Shown piece after piece: positions 35,338 to 43,530 of a stretch of 64,000 nucleotides of DNA. The stretch spans positions 124,001-188,000 of the forward strand of contig DASYBU010000044.1 of the NCBI GenBank assembly GCA_036500605.1. Direction: 5' to 3'. The first letter of the stretch is position 1, and each line of letters starts with the position of its first letter. Position numbers and translations under genes: made by a program. This stretch comes from JAFALK01 sp036500605. GTDB lineage: Bacteria; Pseudomonadota; Gammaproteobacteria; Burkholderiales; Burkholderiaceae_C. The notes under the pieces are model-generated. The model did no database searches and was not told where the DNA came from. It saw nothing but the letters and a program-made list of their open reading frames with translations.

Positions 35338-35946
35338 TCAGCGTGGCCTACGACGCAGCGCCACGGCGCAAGCCACAAGGCCCAGCAGCGCGAGTTGGTA
35401 GCTGGCGGGCTCAGGCACTGCGCTGACCACCGAGACGGCGTCGAGCGAGGTGCCAATCGAGTCGCTGGTACCCAGGGCCTTGAAGGTCAAGGTCGTGGTC
35501 GTGTCGGTCGCGACGAAGCTCGCATTGACGGATGTCCAGTCGGTGATCGTGTCCTGCCCAAAGGCGACATCGCTCATATTGCCGGCCGACCAGCTCATGC
35601 CATCGCTGTCTGCGCCCTTGTTGTTGGCCCGCTGTTCGTAGACAAAGCTGAGCAGGTAGCTCTGCCCGACCGTGGTCGAGAAGCTCTGGCTCATCGAGCT
35701 GTTGGCCGTGGTGTCCAACTCGATGAAGTTCTTGCCGTCGTAGGCCATGCCGGATATGCCGTTGCGCAGTTCGATGCCGTGGGTACCGCCGGTCCAGCCG
35801 GTCAGATTGGCCTTGACGCTGTAGCTGCCTGCGCCTTGCGCGTCGCTCTCGAAGCTGCCGTTGGTCAGCAGGTTGTTTGCCGTCACGGGACCCGCAAGAG
35901 CCAGCGCAGGCAAGACCAGAAATGCGGGGATGAGTAGCTTTTTCAT
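35338..35946 (-). CDS. PEP-CTERM sorting-domain protein
   Basis: The 202-residue protein has a signal peptide (MKKLLIPAFLVLPALALA) and ends with a PEP-CTERM tail: VPEPASYQLALLGLVACAVALRR, that is PEP, a hydrophobic helix and an Arg cluster. The middle resembles a beta-sandwich with NLLTNGSFESDAQGAGSYS, often seen in secreted carbohydrate-binding or structural proteins. The tail targets it to an exosortase (EpsH/XrtA), which is not in this window. Such proteins accompany exopolysaccharide production. An AAGGAGT ribosome-binding site precedes the ATG. The 108-bp upstream spacer shows no strong promoter. Confidence 0.88.
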   Translation of the reverse strand: MKKLLIPAFLVLPALALAGPVTANNLLTNGSFESDAQGAGSYSVKANLTGWTGGTHGIELRNGISGMAYDGKNFIELDTTANSSMSQSFSTTVGQSYLLSFVYEQRANNKGADSDGMSWSAGNMSDVAFGQDTITDWTSVNASFVATDTTTTLTFKALGTSDSIGTSLDAVSVVSAVPEPASYQLALLGLVACAVALRRRPR

Positions 35947-36054
35947 GGGACTCCTTGGTGTGGAGTCAATGTAGAAAAACTACGGGATCCCCGCGACCCC
36001 TTATTGGGATGGCCTTGCGTCTACCGGCGTGATATGGATCATGCTTTTCGCGAT

Positions 36055-37077
36055 TCAGTGCTCGGACCGAGCCTGTCGGCCCATCAGCAGATCGACCGCC
36101 GCCGTCGCGCTCAAGTGCCCATCGAGCACCGCGCACACGGCCTCGGTGACCGGCATGTCCACGCCCAGTTCGCGCGCTCGCGCCAGCACGGTCGGCGCGC
36201 TGTAGACGCCTTCCGCCACATGGCCGAGTTCACGCAGGATCTGCTCGAGCCCGAGCCCTTCGGCCAGCAGCAGGCCGACCCGGCGGTTGCGCGAGAGATC
36301 ACCGGTGGCGGTGAGCACCAGATCACCCATGCCCGAGAGGCCCATGAACGTTTCGGCCTTGGCCCCTAACGCCAAACCCATACGGAGCATTTCAGCCAGG
36401 CCGCGCGTGATCAGCGCGGCGCGGGCGTTCAGACCTGGATTCGGGCCCGATGCGCTCTCGACATCACCGCGCAGGCGCAGGCCATCGGCAGCACCGACGG
36501 CAATCGCCATCACGTTCTTGACCGCGCCGCCCACTTCAACACCGATCGGATCACCCGAGGTGTAGACGCGTAGGCGCTCACTGTGGAAGACATCGACGGC
36601 CGCTTGAGCCAGCGCCTGGTCTTCGCTCGCGGCGACCAGCGCCGTGGGCTGGCCCGCAGCCACTTCCTGCGCGAAGCTCGGGCCCGAGAGAATGCCCACG
36701 CGCAGGCGCGGTTGCACCTCGCGGGCGATCTCATGGCCGAGCAAGCCGGTGCCGGCCTCGAAGCCCTTGCAGAGCCACAGCACCTGAGCGGCATCGGGCA
36801 ATTGCGCCAGTATGCCGCGCAAGGCGGCCATCGGCGTGCCGATCACGATCAAACCGGTGCCGCCACCGTGAGCAATGGCCGCAGGCAGATCGCTGCTAAC
36901 GGTCAAGTTCGGCGGCAGCTCGGCTTCGGGCAGATAGCGCGCATTGCGCCGCGACTGAACCATCTCGGCTGCCGCGGCCGCATCACGCGCCCACAGCAGC
37001 ACCTCGTGCCCGGACCGGGCTGCCTGGATGGCCAGCGCGGTGCCCCAGGCACCGGCGCCCAAGACGCTGATGTTCAA
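36055..37077 (-). CDS. gpsA: Glycerol-3-phosphate dehydrogenase (NAD(P)+)
   Basis: The 340-residue enzyme has the N-terminal NISVLGAGAWGTALAIQAA dinucleotide-binding motif, LWLCKGFEAGTGLL, the ISGPSFAQEVAAGQPTA block, and the catalytic lysine in GGAVKNVMAIAVGAADGL. It reduces dihydroxyacetone phosphate to sn-glycerol-3-phosphate for phospholipid synthesis. The start is ambiguous: a TTG at 37077 gives the conserved start of the fold, while a GTG at 37116 adds 13 residues and overlaps secB by 23 bases. Neither has a good ribosome-binding site. It ends the rhodanese-grxC-secB-gpsA run. Confidence 0.93.
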   Translation of the reverse strand: MNISVLGAGAWGTALAIQAARSGHEVLLWARDAAAAAEMVQSRRNARYLPEAELPPNLTVSSDLPAAIAHGGGTGLIVIGTPMAALRGILAQLPDAAQVLWLCKGFEAGTGLLGHEIAREVQPRLRVGILSGPSFAQEVAAGQPTALVAASEDQALAQAAVDVFHSERLRVYTSGDPIGVEVGGAVKNVMAIAVGAADGLRLRGDVESASGPNPGLNARAALITRGLAEMLRMGLALGAKAETFMGLSGMGDLVLTATGDLSRNRRVGLLLAEGLGLEQILRELGHVAEGVYSAPTVLARARELGVDMPVTEAVCAVLDGHLSATAAVDLLMGRQARSEH

Positions 37078-37093
37078 GGCGTTTTTCGTTGAA

Positions 37094-37558
37094 TCAGTTG
37101 ACGGCCGTGCCGCCACCGGCGGCTTCGAGCTGGGCCTGGCGCTGCTCGAACATCGACTGGAAGTTCACTTCGGTCAGCATCACGGGCGGGAAGCCGGCGC
37201 GCGTGCAGATGTCGGACACGATGGCGCGCAGATACGGGTAGATCATCTGCGGGCAGACGATGCCCAGGATGCCTTCGGTCTGGTCCTGCGGGACATTGCG
37301 GATCTCGAAGATGCCGGCTTGCTTGGCCTCGATCAGGAACAGGGTCTTCTCGCCGACCTTGGTGGTGACGGTGGCCGTGACACAGACCTCATAGATGCCG
37401 TCAGTGACCGACTCGGCTGCGATGGCCAGGTTGATGTCGACCTGGGGCTGGGTCTGTTCCAGCAGGATCTGCGGCGCGTTGGGTTGCTCCAGCGACAGGT
37501 CTTTCAGATACATGCGTTGGATCTGAAAAACGGGGGCTGCGTTGTTGTCGTCGACCAT
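37094..37558 (-). CDS. secB: Protein-export chaperone SecB
   Basis: The 154-residue protein shows SecB features: FQIQRMYLKDLSLEQPNAP at the start, FLIEAKQAGIFEIRNVPQDQ and the LGIVCPQMIYPYLRAIVSDI block, followed by GFPPVMLTEVNFQSMFEQR near the C-terminus. SecB forms a tetramer that holds unfolded precursors and passes them to SecA. A 114-base gap separates it from grxC upstream, so it may have its own promoter. Confidence 0.96.
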   Translation of the reverse strand: MVDDNNAAPVFQIQRMYLKDLSLEQPNAPQILLEQTQPQVDINLAIAAESVTDGIYEVCVTATVTTKVGEKTLFLIEAKQAGIFEIRNVPQDQTEGILGIVCPQMIYPYLRAIVSDICTRAGFPPVMLTEVNFQSMFEQRQAQLEAAGGGTAVN

Positions 37559-37672
37559 GGGAGTGCTTCCTGAAATCTGTCCAAAAAGAGGAAGCCCGTC
37601 GTGATGACGGGCAGTCGGGGCATTATGAACCAGCGCTTGTCACTGGCTTGTGGGGGCTTGCCCGCTCTTGTT

Positions 37673-37933
37673 TTATGAGCTTGCCAACAGGGGTAGCAAA
37701 TCACCGCGTTGATCGAGCGCGATCAGCTCATCGCAGCCCCCGACATGGGTGTCCCCGATAAAAATCTGGGGCACGGTGCGGCGGCCGGTCAGCTGGATCA
37801 TCGCGTCGCGCTCGGTCGGGTTCAGGTCCACGCGCACTTCGTCGATCGACTCGACGCCGCGTTGCTTGAGCAGGTTCTTGGCCCGGATGCAGTAGGGGCA
37901 CACCTGCGTGGTGTACATCTTGACGGAGGACAT
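37673..37933 (-). CDS. grxC: Glutaredoxin 3
   Basis: The 86-residue protein has the dithiol active site CPYC in YTTQVCPYCIRAKNLLKQRG, the GSH-binding TVPQIF cis-proline segment and IGDTHVGGCDELIALDQRG at the C-terminus, all standard for GrxC. It reduces protein and mixed glutathione disulfides in the cytoplasm. It lies 9 bases downstream of the rhodanese gene. Confidence 0.95.
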   Translation of the reverse strand: MSSVKMYTTQVCPYCIRAKNLLKQRGVESIDEVRVDLNPTERDAMIQLTGRRTVPQIFIGDTHVGGCDELIALDQRGDLLPLLASS

Positions 37934-37942
37934 TTCAGCTTC

Positions 37943-38353
37943 TCAGACGGTCTTCTCAACAGGCAACTGGGCCTCACGCCAGGCGGCCAGGCCACCGGCG
38001 ATGGGTTGCACGTTTTCATGGCCCAGCTTGCGAAGGATGCCAGCAGCGCGAGAGGCGCGCGCGCCGGTGGCGCACATCAGCACGATGGGCAGGGTCTTGT
38101 TCTTGGGCAGCGACTTGTCGCCTTCCAATGTGGCAAGCGGGATGTTCTTGGAGGCGACGGCATGGCCGGCAGCAAATTCCTCGGCCTCGCGCACATCGAT
38201 CAGCACCGCCTTCTCGCGGTTCATCAGGCGGACACCTTCGGCAGGCGAAATACCGCCACCGCGGGCACCACGTGAGATCAGCGGCCAGGCCAGCATGCCG
38301 CCCGAAACCAGGGCCGCCACGATCAAATACCAGTTGTCGAGCAGAAACTTCAA
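37943..38353 (-). CDS. Membrane-anchored rhodanese-like protein (YibN type)
   Basis: The 136-residue product begins MKFLLDNWYLIVAALVSGGM (one membrane helix) and carries a rhodanese domain with the active-site cysteine in IVLMCATGARASRAAGILRK. It is expected to transfer sulfur or sense thiols near the inner membrane. The start is a TTG at 38353 with AAGG about 8 bases upstream; no ATG gives a better N-terminus. Its neighbours grxC, secB and gpsA form a conserved redox/export group in related bacteria. Confidence 0.85.
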   Translation of the reverse strand: MKFLLDNWYLIVAALVSGGMLAWPLISRGARGGGISPAEGVRLMNREKAVLIDVREAEEFAAGHAVASKNIPLATLEGDKSLPKNKTLPIVLMCATGARASRAAGILRKLGHENVQPIAGGLAAWREAQLPVEKTV

Positions 38354-38479
38354 GAGAGCCGCCTTGCTTGCGAAGGAGAGAGAGGGGCGAAGGATTCGCG
38401 GAAAAGCCCGCGATTGTAGGGGGTTCGCCCGCTTGAGCCTGGTACAGGGCTTGCACACACCGGCAGGGTAAATACGTTC

Positions 38480-38520
38480 TAGGTGCGATAGCTCACGAAC
38501 TCCAGAATGGGGCGCACCTA
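38480..38520. repeat. 8-bp inverted repeat upstream of aqpZ
   Basis: TAGGTGCG (38480-38487) and CGCACCTA (38513-38520) are perfect inverted arms around 25 bases, ending 38 bases before the aqpZ ATG. It could be a regulator-binding site or a leader hairpin. The rest of the 205-bp spacer shared by the divergent rhodanese and aqpZ genes shows no convincing promoter pair. Confidence 0.4.
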
Positions 38521-38558
38521 AGCTGCGGGCCCCTGATTACTCATACCGGAGACATCCC

Positions 38559-39245
38559 ATGAAAGCCTATCTCGCAGAAAGTTTCGGCACCTTCTGGTTG
38601 GTGCTCGGCGGCTGCGGCAGCGCCGTGCTGGCGGCCGCCTTTCCGCATGTCGGCATCGGCCTGCTCGGCGTATCGCTCGCCTTTGGCCTGACGGTCCTGA
38701 CCATGGCCTTTGCGATCGGCCCGATCTCGGGCTGCCATCTGAACCCGGCCGTCTCCGTCGGTCTGTGGGTTGGCGGACGTTTCCCGGCTTCCAAGCTGCT
38801 GCCCTATATCGTGGCGCAGGTGATCGGCGCGGTGGCGGCCGGTGGCGTGCTCTATGTGATCGCCAGCGGCGCGCCCGGCTTCGATGTCTCGGGCGGCTTT
38901 GCCTCCAACGGTTACGGCGAGCATTCGCCGGGCCACTATTCGATGCTGGCGGCGCTGGTCTGCGAAGTCGTCATGACGATGTTCTTCCTGATCGTGATCC
39001 TCGGCTCCACCGACAAGACGGCTTCCGCCGGCTTCGCGCCGATCCCGATCGGTCTGGCGCTGACGCTGATCCACCTGATCAGCATCCCGGTCACCAACAC
39101 CTCGGTCAACCCGGCTCGCAGCACGGGCGTGGCCTTGTATGTGGGCGATTGGGCGGTGAGCCAGCTGTGGCTGTTCTGGGTGGCGCCGATTGCGGGCGCG
39201 GCACTGGGCGCCCTGGTTTACCGTCTGTTGTCCAGCAAGGACTGA
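38559..39245 (+). CDS. aqpZ: Aquaporin Z
   Basis: The 228-residue protein has six membrane helices plus the two half-helices with NPA motifs: GCHLNPAVSVGLWVGGRF and TSVNPARSTGVALYVGDW. The Arg after the second NPA and nearby small residues indicate a strict water channel (AqpZ) rather than a glycerol facilitator. It provides rapid osmotic water flow across the inner membrane. It is a monocistronic gene with a terminator just downstream. Confidence 0.95.
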   Translation: MKAYLAESFGTFWLVLGGCGSAVLAAAFPHVGIGLLGVSLAFGLTVLTMAFAIGPISGCHLNPAVSVGLWVGGRFPASKLLPYIVAQVIGAVAAGGVLYVIASGAPGFDVSGGFASNGYGEHSPGHYSMLAALVCEVVMTMFFLIVILGSTDKTASAGFAPIPIGLALTLIHLISIPVTNTSVNPARSTGVALYVGDWAVSQLWLFWVAPIAGAALGALVYRLLSSKD

Positions 39246-39273
39246 GCTGCGGACAGTCCTGACGTCGGAAGAA

Positions 39274-39308
39274 AAAAGCCGCGCCGGCTCATCACCGGCG
39301 GGGCTTTT
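39274..39308. terminator. Bidirectional intrinsic terminator between aqpZ and the chemoreceptor gene
   Basis: AAAAGCCGCGCCGG (39274-39287) pairs with CCGGCGGGGCTTTT (39295-39308) with one mismatch around CTCATCA. A- and T-runs on either side suit both converging transcripts. Confidence 0.88.
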
Positions 39309-39323
39309 GCTTTGGACTTCTGA

Positions 39324-40838
39324 TCAGCTCAGCTTGAAGGTCGAGACGGCCGTCTGCAGGGCCTGCGCTTGCTGCTGCAAGCTGCTGGCTGCGGCAGCGG
39401 CCTGTTCCACCAAGGCCGCGTTCTGCTGGGTCATCTGATCGAGCTGCGTGACCGACTGGTTGACCTGGCCGATGCCCTGGCTTTGCTCGCCAGAGGCCGC
39501 CGTGATCTCGCCAATGATGTCGGAGACGCGCTGCACGCTGGCCACGATTTCAGTCATCGTCGCGCCCGCGTCCTGCACCAGGCGGCTGCCCGATTCAACG
39601 CGATCGACGCTGGCGCCGATCAGCGCCTTGATCTCGCGGGCCGCTTCGGCCGAGCGCTGGGCCAGCGAGCGCACTTCGCCCGCCACCACCGCGAAGCCGC
39701 GACCCTGTTCACCGGCACGCGCCGCTTCCACGGCGGCATTCAGCGCGAGGATGTTGGTCTGGAAGGCGATGCCGTCGATCACGCCGATGATGTCGCTGAT
39801 CTTCTTGGAGCTCGTGTTGATCTCCTGCATCGTCGACACGACCTGGCTCACCACCTCGCCGCCCTTCTGGGCCACGGCTGCGGCTGAGCCGGCCAGTTGG
39901 TTGGCCTGGGCCGCGGCATCGGCGCTCTGGCGCACGGTGTCGGTCAGCGTCTGCATGCTGCTGGCGGTTTGCTCGAGCGAACTGGCCTGCTTCTCGGTCC
40001 GGGTCGAAAGATCCTGGTTGCCCACGGCGATTTCGCGCGAAGCAACCGACATCGAATCCGTGCCCGTGCGCACATTCGCCACGATGGCCGAGAGGCCCTG
40101 GCTCATGTCGCGCACCGCGGCCAGCAGGCTGCCCTCCGCGCCCGGCGCCACGGCGATCGATTGCGAGAGATCGCCTTCGGCCATGCGCCGCATGACGTCG
40201 CTGGCGTACTCGGGCTCTCCGCCCAGTTGACGCCAGACGCTGCCGATCACCAGATAGGAGCCGAGACCCAGACCCAGCACCACGACGATGCCGCTGACAA
40301 CGATCACCGTGACACTGGCCGACACGCCCGAGCGAGCCCCCTCAAGGCCACTGTCAAAGCCCTCGCTGGCTTCCGCGCGGGCCGAACCCAGCTCGGCTTC
40401 CAGCGCCTTCAAGGCGCCCTGCATCTTCGGGATCGCGCCAGCTTGATCGCCCTGCTTCATGCCGAGGAACAGCTGCGCGGTATCGACGGAGGCCGCGTAG
40501 TAGGTCTCGAACAGGCTCTTGAGCTTGCCCGCGCGGGCACTCTTGCCGTCAAGGCGGTTGATCGCATCGAGCAGCTTGCGCAGGCTGGCCGCGCGGTCGG
40601 CCGCTTCATCAAGGCGCTTCTTCTCGCCTTCGGCCACCGCGCTCTGGATGGTGGCACCCAGTGCATCGAGTTGAGCCGCGAACTGCGTAGTGGCATCCAC
40701 ATAGGGATAGTCCACCTCACCCAGGGAGGTGATCGCAGACGAGCTGCGTGACGAGAAAGCCAGCACAACAACAACGCCCACGGTGAAGATCACCGCCGCC
40801 AAGACCGGCAAGAGCCAGATCCGGGTTTTCACATTCAT
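39324..40838 (-). CDS. Methyl-accepting chemotaxis protein
   Basis: The 504-residue receptor has an N-terminal membrane helix (LLPVLAAVIFTVGVVVVLAF), a periplasmic helical-bundle sensor of about 150 residues, and a second helix (VIVVSGIVVVLGLGLGSYLV). A HAMP region and a signalling domain follow, with the conserved hairpin tip IDGIAFQTNILALNAAVEAARAGEQGRGFAVVA. The C-terminus (VSTFKLS) lacks an NWETF-type CheR/CheB tether. It should signal to a CheA/CheW array encoded elsewhere. A GC-rich hairpin and a GAGGAG ribosome-binding site precede the ATG. Upstream on the same strand are a binding-protein-like gene and a porin. Confidence 0.93.
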   Translation of the reverse strand: MNVKTRIWLLPVLAAVIFTVGVVVVLAFSSRSSSAITSLGEVDYPYVDATTQFAAQLDALGATIQSAVAEGEKKRLDEAADRAASLRKLLDAINRLDGKSARAGKLKSLFETYYAASVDTAQLFLGMKQGDQAGAIPKMQGALKALEAELGSARAEASEGFDSGLEGARSGVSASVTVIVVSGIVVVLGLGLGSYLVIGSVWRQLGGEPEYASDVMRRMAEGDLSQSIAVAPGAEGSLLAAVRDMSQGLSAIVANVRTGTDSMSVASREIAVGNQDLSTRTEKQASSLEQTASSMQTLTDTVRQSADAAAQANQLAGSAAAVAQKGGEVVSQVVSTMQEINTSSKKISDIIGVIDGIAFQTNILALNAAVEAARAGEQGRGFAVVAGEVRSLAQRSAEAAREIKALIGASVDRVESGSRLVQDAGATMTEIVASVQRVSDIIGEITAASGEQSQGIGQVNQSVTQLDQMTQQNAALVEQAAAAASSLQQQAQALQTAVSTFKLS

Positions 40839-40856
40839 TCGAGTCTCCTCAACACA

Positions 40857-40880
40857 GCGCGCCGCTCTTGGGCGGCGCGC
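40857..40880 (-). repeat. 9-bp perfect hairpin between the binding-protein and chemoreceptor genes
   Basis: GCGCGCCGC (40857-40865) and GCGGCGCGC (40872-40880) pair perfectly around six bases. On the minus strand it lies between the binding-protein stop and the receptor ribosome-binding site. No T-run follows, so it is more likely an mRNA-processing or attenuation structure than a terminator. Confidence 0.55.
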
Positions 40881-40899
40881 ATTGGGTTCCAGGCGGGGA

Positions 40900-41334
40900 T
40901 CAGTCGACGCTCAGCACGACCTTGACACTACCATCGACGGCCGATTTTTCAATATAGCCAATCGCATCGGGATTGCTCGCCACGAACTTCTTGACATCGG
41001 CTGAACTGCCGAGTTCCTTCGGCGGCGTGCCCTTGCCCGAGAACACCAGGCGCGACCATGCGGCCTTGACCTGCGCCGCCTGCTTGCCCGTGACCTTGGA
41101 ATAGAACTGGTCGCGGACCGCGGCGCCTTCCGGCTGGTCGGCCGGCGCTGCCGTGGCACCGCTGGGCAGCGTGCTGCTCTTGCCCAGGAAGATGCCCGAG
41201 ACCTGATCGGCCGTCATGCTGGCCGCAGCGTTCTTCGGGTTGACGATCACGGCGACCTGGGCTTGCGCCAGGCCAGCGAGTGCGAGCAGTGCGCCGAACA
41301 GAGCGCTCTTGATGATTTGCTTGTGGTTGATCAT
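40900..41334 (-). CDS. Stand-alone phosphate-binding-like (PBP fold) periplasmic protein
   Basis: The 144-residue product has a signal peptide (MINHKQIIKSALFGALLALA, cleavage after AQA) and one half of a PstS-like periplasmic binding fold. MTADQVSGIFLGKSSTLPSG resembles the phosphate-binding protein region that precedes the ligand loop, and SNPDAIGYIEKSAVDGSVKV is the typical final strand. At about half the length of true PstS it probably binds a ligand without an ABC transporter; no permease genes are near. It lies 14 bases downstream of the porin gene and 61 bases upstream of the chemoreceptor gene, so the three may share a transcript. Confidence 0.78.
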   Translation of the reverse strand: MINHKQIIKSALFGALLALAGLAQAQVAVIVNPKNAAASMTADQVSGIFLGKSSTLPSGATAAPADQPEGAAVRDQFYSKVTGKQAAQVKAAWSRLVFSGKGTPPKELGSSADVKKFVASNPDAIGYIEKSAVDGSVKVVLSVD

Positions 41335-41348
41335 TGGTCTGCTCCCGC

Positions 41349-42557
41349 TCAGAACACCATGTCCACAGCCACGCTGTAGACGTTCACGCGGCCGGTGCCG
41401 AAGGTCGCGGCGGGCTGGGTGAAGGTGCCCGGACCATCCGGACGCACGCTCTCATACTGGGCCTTCAGCGCCATGCTGCGGTAGAAGTCCCACCGCACGC
41501 CGACACCCGTGGTCTTCTGGTTGAGGGCCTGGCTGGCCAGCGTGCCGTCAACCGTGAGCTTCAACGTGGTCAGCCCGGCGCTGATGCCGGTCGGGATGTT
41601 GTTGTCGACGTTGCTGCTGTCTTGCTTGACTTGCGAGACGATCACGTACGGAGCCACCTTGCCGAAGCGATAGCCGAGCGAGGCGTACCAGCCGGTCGTA
41701 TCGGCCACGTAGGAGTCGGTACGGCGCTTCGTGTACTCGAAGCTCGCGACGATGTTGTTCTGGTCGTAGCTGGCGCCGATGCCGTCGAAGCTGGCCTTCT
41801 TGTTGGTGGCGTCGATCTCATCGCCGACCGAGGCGAACGGCGTGCCGCGCAGAGCGGTCACCAGTTGGCCCAGCGTGGCGCTGTCCACCGTCAGCTTGCC
41901 TTGCACGTGGCCCAGACGCAGGGTCAGGCCGTTGTCGAACTCGGCGGTCAGGTTGAAGCCGACCTGGTTCTTGAAGTGCAGGTCGGTGTGCTCGAAGACC
42001 GCCGACGACTTGCCGCCGAAGACCTGAGCGCTCAGGGTCGTGGAGCCGACCGGCATTTGATAGATCACGTCAGCGCCATCGAAATGGCTGATCGGCACCT
42101 GGCCGTACACATCTTGCGGCGGACGCAGCCACAGATTGGCGTAGCCCACATCACGGAAGTCAGACACGGCGAACAGCGGCGAACCCATGCGGCCGACGCG
42201 AACCGACAGCGAAGGCAGGATCTGCGCCTTGGCGAAAGCCCACTCGACTTCCGGCGTGAAGCTGCCGTTGCCGTCTTGCTTGGACAGCAGCTGCACCGTG
42301 CCCGAGAACATGCTGTTCAGCTTGGCGGTGCCTTGCACGCCGAGCTTGGTGTCAACTTCGCCACTGGCCTTCGATTTCGTCGCGCCATGCGGCTGGCCCG
42401 CGATCACGTATTGCGCGTCGTTGGTGTCCGTGGACACCACGCCGACGGTGGCAAAACCCGAGAAGCTGAACGAAGGGTCGTTGCCGCCGTCGGCCTGTGC
42501 ACCCAGGGCAGCGACTGCCAGCGCCAGGGGCGCAAGACGCGAAATCTTCAAAACCAT
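41349..42557 (-). CDS. Outer-membrane porin
   Basis: The 402-residue protein has a signal peptide (MVLKISRLAPLALAVAALGA) and alternating amphipathic strands such as FSFSGFATVGVVST and LSVRVGRMGSPLFAVSDFRD. It ends with a C-terminal phenylalanine (SVAVDMVF) recognised by the BAM complex. It is a general or substrate-selective trimeric porin of the betaproteobacterial type; the specificity is not readable. The ATG at 42557 is taken because the signal peptide begins there. The 216-bp region upstream is shared with divergent gpmA. Confidence 0.85.
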   Translation of the reverse strand: MVLKISRLAPLALAVAALGAQADGGNDPSFSFSGFATVGVVSTDTNDAQYVIAGQPHGATKSKASGEVDTKLGVQGTAKLNSMFSGTVQLLSKQDGNGSFTPEVEWAFAKAQILPSLSVRVGRMGSPLFAVSDFRDVGYANLWLRPPQDVYGQVPISHFDGADVIYQMPVGSTTLSAQVFGGKSSAVFEHTDLHFKNQVGFNLTAEFDNGLTLRLGHVQGKLTVDSATLGQLVTALRGTPFASVGDEIDATNKKASFDGIGASYDQNNIVASFEYTKRRTDSYVADTTGWYASLGYRFGKVAPYVIVSQVKQDSSNVDNNIPTGISAGLTTLKLTVDGTLASQALNQKTTGVGVRWDFYRSMALKAQYESVRPDGPGTFTQPAATFGTGRVNVYSVAVDMVF

Positions 42558-42591
42558 TGCTGACTCCAGTTTGTATTCAATTGGTATTTGT

Positions 42592-42683
42592 GCACGGACA
42601 ACACACGGGTTTTTCCGTGCGTATAGAGAACAGCGGATACTAGCGTTTCTACTGATTTTCATGACGCTCAGCTAACGCGTTAG
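42592..42683. repeat. Inverted repeats in the porin-gpmA divergent region
   Basis: GCACGGA (42592-42598) and TCCGTGC (42614-42620) form a 7-bp inverted repeat, and a tighter alternative CACGG-GTTTTT-CCGTG (42604-42619) overlaps it. A separate 12-bp palindrome CTAACGCGTTAG lies at 42672-42683. Either could be an operator for the divergent porin and gpmA genes. A TAGAAT box at 42723-42728 is a possible gpmA -10. Confidence 0.4.
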
Positions 42684-42773
42684 TCGGGGATTCGCGCGAA
42701 ATGCTGCCGCATTTGTGCGCTTTAGAATTCAGTCAGCCCGAACCGGGCGGCCCTCCTCACCGACCTCTGATCC

Positions 42774-43520
42774 ATGTACAAGCTCGTCCTCATCCGCCAC
42801 GGCGAATCCACCTGGAATCTTGAAAACCGCTTCACCGGCTGGACCGATGTGGACCTCACGCCCACGGGCGTGGAGCAGGCCAGGAACGCCGGTCGCCTGT
42901 TGAAGGAAGCGGGCTATGAATTCGACGTCGCTTACACCTCCGTGCTCAAGCGCGCCGTGTGGACGCTGTGGCATGCGCTGGACCAGATGGACCGCACCTG
43001 GCTGCCGGTCGTGCACAACTGGCGCCTCAACGAACGCCACTACGGCGCGTTGCAGGGACTCAACAAGACCGACATGGCCAAGCAGTACGGTGAAGAGCAG
43101 GTGCTGATCTGGCGTCGCAGCTATGACACCCCGCCGCCGTCCCTGGAAGCCGGCGACCCGCGCAGCGAAGTCAGCGACCCGCGCTACGCCAAGCTCAAGG
43201 AAGGCCAGGTCCCGCTGACCGAATGCCTGAAGGACACGGTCGCCCGCGTCATGCCTTTCTGGAACGACGCCGTGGCCCCGGCCATCAAGCATGGCAAGCG
43301 CGTGGTGATCGCCGCTCACGGCAACAGCATCCGCGCCCTGGTCAAGTACCTGGACAACATCGCCGACGACGCGATCGTCGGCGTCAACATCCCGAATGGC
43401 ATCCCGCTGGTCTATGAGCTGGACGCCGACCTGAAGCCGATCAAGAGCTACTACCTCGGTGATGCAGAAGCGGCGGCCAAGGCTGCAGCCGCCGTGGCGA
43501 GCCAGGGCAAGAAGGCCTGA
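42774..43520 (+). CDS. gpmA: 2,3-bisphosphoglycerate-dependent phosphoglycerate mutase
   Basis: The 248-residue enzyme begins MYKLVLIRHGESTWNLENRF, with the phospho-accepting His in RHGE. It carries ERHYGALQGLNK and the second catalytic His in VVIAAHGNSIRALVKYL. It interconverts 3- and 2-phosphoglycerate in glycolysis and gluconeogenesis. Length matches the family. The hyi gene starts 10 bases after its stop and is likely co-transcribed. Confidence 0.97.
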   Translation: MYKLVLIRHGESTWNLENRFTGWTDVDLTPTGVEQARNAGRLLKEAGYEFDVAYTSVLKRAVWTLWHALDQMDRTWLPVVHNWRLNERHYGALQGLNKTDMAKQYGEEQVLIWRRSYDTPPPSLEAGDPRSEVSDPRYAKLKEGQVPLTECLKDTVARVMPFWNDAVAPAIKHGKRVVIAAHGNSIRALVKYLDNIADDAIVGVNIPNGIPLVYELDADLKPIKSYYLGDAEAAAKAAAAVASQGKKA

Positions 43521-43530
43521 GGTTCCGGTG

